This document shows positions 63,302 to 64,000 of a DNA stretch of 64,000 nt, in pieces. Position 1 is the stretch's first letter. Each line of letters starts with the position of its first letter. The notes below the pieces were generated by a model. The model saw only the letters and a program-made list of their open reading frames with translations, made no database searches and had not been told where the DNA came from. The position numbers were made by a program, and so were the translations under genes. The DNA lies in assembly GCA_027484445.1 (NCBI GenBank), contig JAIXSY010000042.1:124001-188000 (forward strand), written 5' to 3'. Origin of the DNA: Verrucomicrobiaceae bacterium. Lineage in GTDB: Bacteria; Verrucomicrobiota; Verrucomicrobiia; Verrucomicrobiales; Verrucomicrobiaceae.

Positions 63302-63315
63302 TTAAGTAAACTTAA
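63302..63315. promoter_or_regulatory. Perfect palindrome TTAAGT-AA-ACTTAA upstream of the small RHH-like gene
   Basis: Six-base arms, 107-120 bases before the ATG at 63422. Two direct copies of TTTTTACCC follow at 63328-63336 and 63339-63347. The layout looks like an operator-promoter region, possibly autoregulated by the small gene downstream. No clear -10 or -35 pair was identified. Confidence 0.4.
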
Positions 63316-63421
63316 TCACTTGGGGCATTTTTACCCTGTTTTTACCCCAAAATAACCCAGTTCATTCTTGCGACTCGGGTTTGAGCTGGTTATTATGCCA
63401 TTAATTCCGGGTTTTAATCCA

Positions 63422-63667
63422 ATGGCACGCCCGTCCAACAGCTTCGATTCGGTCACCATGACCATCGCAGTCACTCCCCAGATCAAAATATATCTGGAGG
63501 ACCTGACCGCCGATGGGATGTATGGCTGCAGCCCGTCGGAAGCAGCTCGTCTGCTTCTCGGCCAAGCGATCGAGCAGAAGATCAAGGAGGGAGTGCTGAC
63601 CCGGAGGAAGTTCATGGTTCATGAAGGCGAGGTGAAAACCACTGAGCCGACAGCCCTATCCTCCTAG
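63422..63667 (+). CDS. Small ribbon-helix-helix-like protein
   Basis: 81 residues from the ATG at 63422; an in-frame ATG at 63395 is an alternative. The strand-like start SVTMTIAVTPQIKIYLEDL followed by YGCSPSEAARLLLGQAIEQKI resembles an RHH/CopG-type DNA-binding or antitoxin protein, or a small helical regulator. The palindromes upstream fit a regulator. No toxin-like partner is evident: the next gene, six bases on, is also unknown. Moderately supported. Confidence 0.5.
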   Translation: MARPSNSFDSVTMTIAVTPQIKIYLEDLTADGMYGCSPSEAARLLLGQAIEQKIKEGVLTRRKFMVHEGEVKTTEPTALSS

Positions 63668-63673
63668 CTCCCG

Positions 63674-63877
63674 ATGCCAACGCAACTCGAACTTCAAAAC
63701 GATACCATGGTGTTCAACATCACCATGACGCATGAGCTTGATGATGCTGACCGCAGCCTGCGCGGCTCTTGGCGGTCAGAGACACGCCTGGAAATGCTGG
63801 CCCACGAGATCGTGCGATATTCTCCTGAATTGGCACAGTTGCTGGTGAATTCAGGGCTGCAAAAGATGGCGGCCTGA
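63674..63877 (+). CDS. Small hypothetical protein
   Basis: 67 residues, six bases after the previous gene, so the two are likely one transcript ending at the terminator at 63907. The composition is acidic and helical (HELDDADRSLRGSWRSETRLEML, EIVRYSPELAQLLVNSGLQ). No family is recognised. It could be a partner of the RHH-like protein. Confidence 0.5.
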   Translation: MPTQLELQNDTMVFNITMTHELDDADRSLRGSWRSETRLEMLAHEIVRYSPELAQLLVNSGLQKMAA

Positions 63878-63906
63878 CCGTTCACTGGATTCTTTTCCCA
63901 ACGCAA

Positions 63907-63946
63907 AAAGCGGGGTTGGCGATGAAGCCAACCCCGCTTTGTTTTG
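63907..63946. terminator. Strong, probably bidirectional terminator
   Basis: Perfect 14-base arms (AAAGCGGGGTTGGC and GCCAACCCCGCTTT) around a six-base loop, followed by GTTTT on the plus strand and preceded by an A-rich stretch that gives T's on the minus strand. It sits between the two small genes and a convergent minus-strand gene, so it can end both. Confidence 0.85.
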
Positions 63947-63956
63947 GAACAGAGCC

Positions 63957-64000
63957 TTACTTCAGGCTTGCCAGGACTCGCTGAATGTCAGCGGCCTGCT
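63957..64000 (-). CDS. C-terminal end of an unidentified protein (partial)
   Basis: Minus-strand frame leaving the right edge. It encodes the last 13 residues, AADIQRVLASLK preceded by Q, and a TAA at 63957-63959. Support comes from its position directly after the bidirectional terminator. There is too little sequence to name a family. Confidence 0.4.
   Translation of the reverse strand, partial: QAADIQRVLASLK

Noticed and set aside
1..64000. CRISPR array, tRNA/rRNA genes, intact insertion sequences and prophage genes
   Set aside because: No regularly spaced repeats, no tRNA-like cloverleaf or rRNA segments noticed, and no transposase or phage structural motifs among the frames.

Overview
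The window looks like a chromosome segment of a Gram-negative member of the Verrucomicrobiota, probably close to Prosthecobacter or Verrucomicrobium. This is an inference. It rests on a mix of large secreted proteins with autotransporter-associated beta-strand repeats and a PEP-CTERM anchor, Calx-beta and RCC1 repeats, two DUF1080-like (3-keto-disaccharide hydrolase) proteins, BatA-like membrane proteins, and TonB and lipoprotein genes that imply an outer membrane. Composition is GC-rich throughout. TTG and GTG starts and 1-4 base start/stop overlaps are common. I see no tRNA, rRNA, CRISPR array or intact insertion sequence.

Layout. 1-2.5 kb: the end of an unknown gene, then a MurNAc/GlcNAc-type kinase fused to MurQ, translationally coupled to mntR. 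2.5-8.2 kb: a divergent five-gene manganese uptake operon (TonB receptor plus mntABCD) with an MntR-type operator between the two transcription units. 8.2-9.4 kb: a DUF1080-like protein and a glycine-zipper lipoprotein. 9.7-25 kb: three large surface or envelope proteins: a 2930-residue metzincin/PKD/Calx-beta/RCC1 protein, a PEP-CTERM beta-strand-repeat protein, and a pseudokinase with a LamG-like exterior domain. 25-26.3 kb is a gene desert. 26.3-36.2 kb: pyrC, ligA, an SDR oxidoreductase, a caspase-like protein coupled to a large membrane protein, and several unknowns. 36.4-38.8 kb: a decayed type I restriction locus. An apparently intact ImmA/IrrE-type peptidase gene and a class III cyclase-like gene sit between an HsdR::HsdS fusion remnant and an HsdM remnant, joined by overlapping start/stop codons. 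38.8-43.1 kb: a two-gene glycan cluster (asparagine synthase, tandem glycosyltransferase). 43.3-49.4 kb: dprA, a decayed acyl carrier protein gene, a small membrane protein, mfd and a TerB-like gene. 49.5-64 kb: mostly housekeeping genes (U32 peptidase, cdd, rarA, adk, fmt, and rsmA fused to a NUDIX domain), with a BatA-like protein, an apparently exported glutamate racemase homologue, a PQQ-type dehydrogenase, a GT9 glycosyltransferase, a second DUF1080 protein and two small unknown genes.

The main points for follow-up are: (1) the ImmA-cyclase pair embedded in type I restriction remnants; (2) a palindromic element inserted in frame in both mfd and the glycosyltransferase gene, resembling the Rickettsia palindromic elements in behaviour; (3) the kinase-MurQ fusion coupled to the Mn regulator; (4) the RsmA-NUDIX fusion; (5) the exported MurI homologue. 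All functional statements come from motif reading, without database searches.
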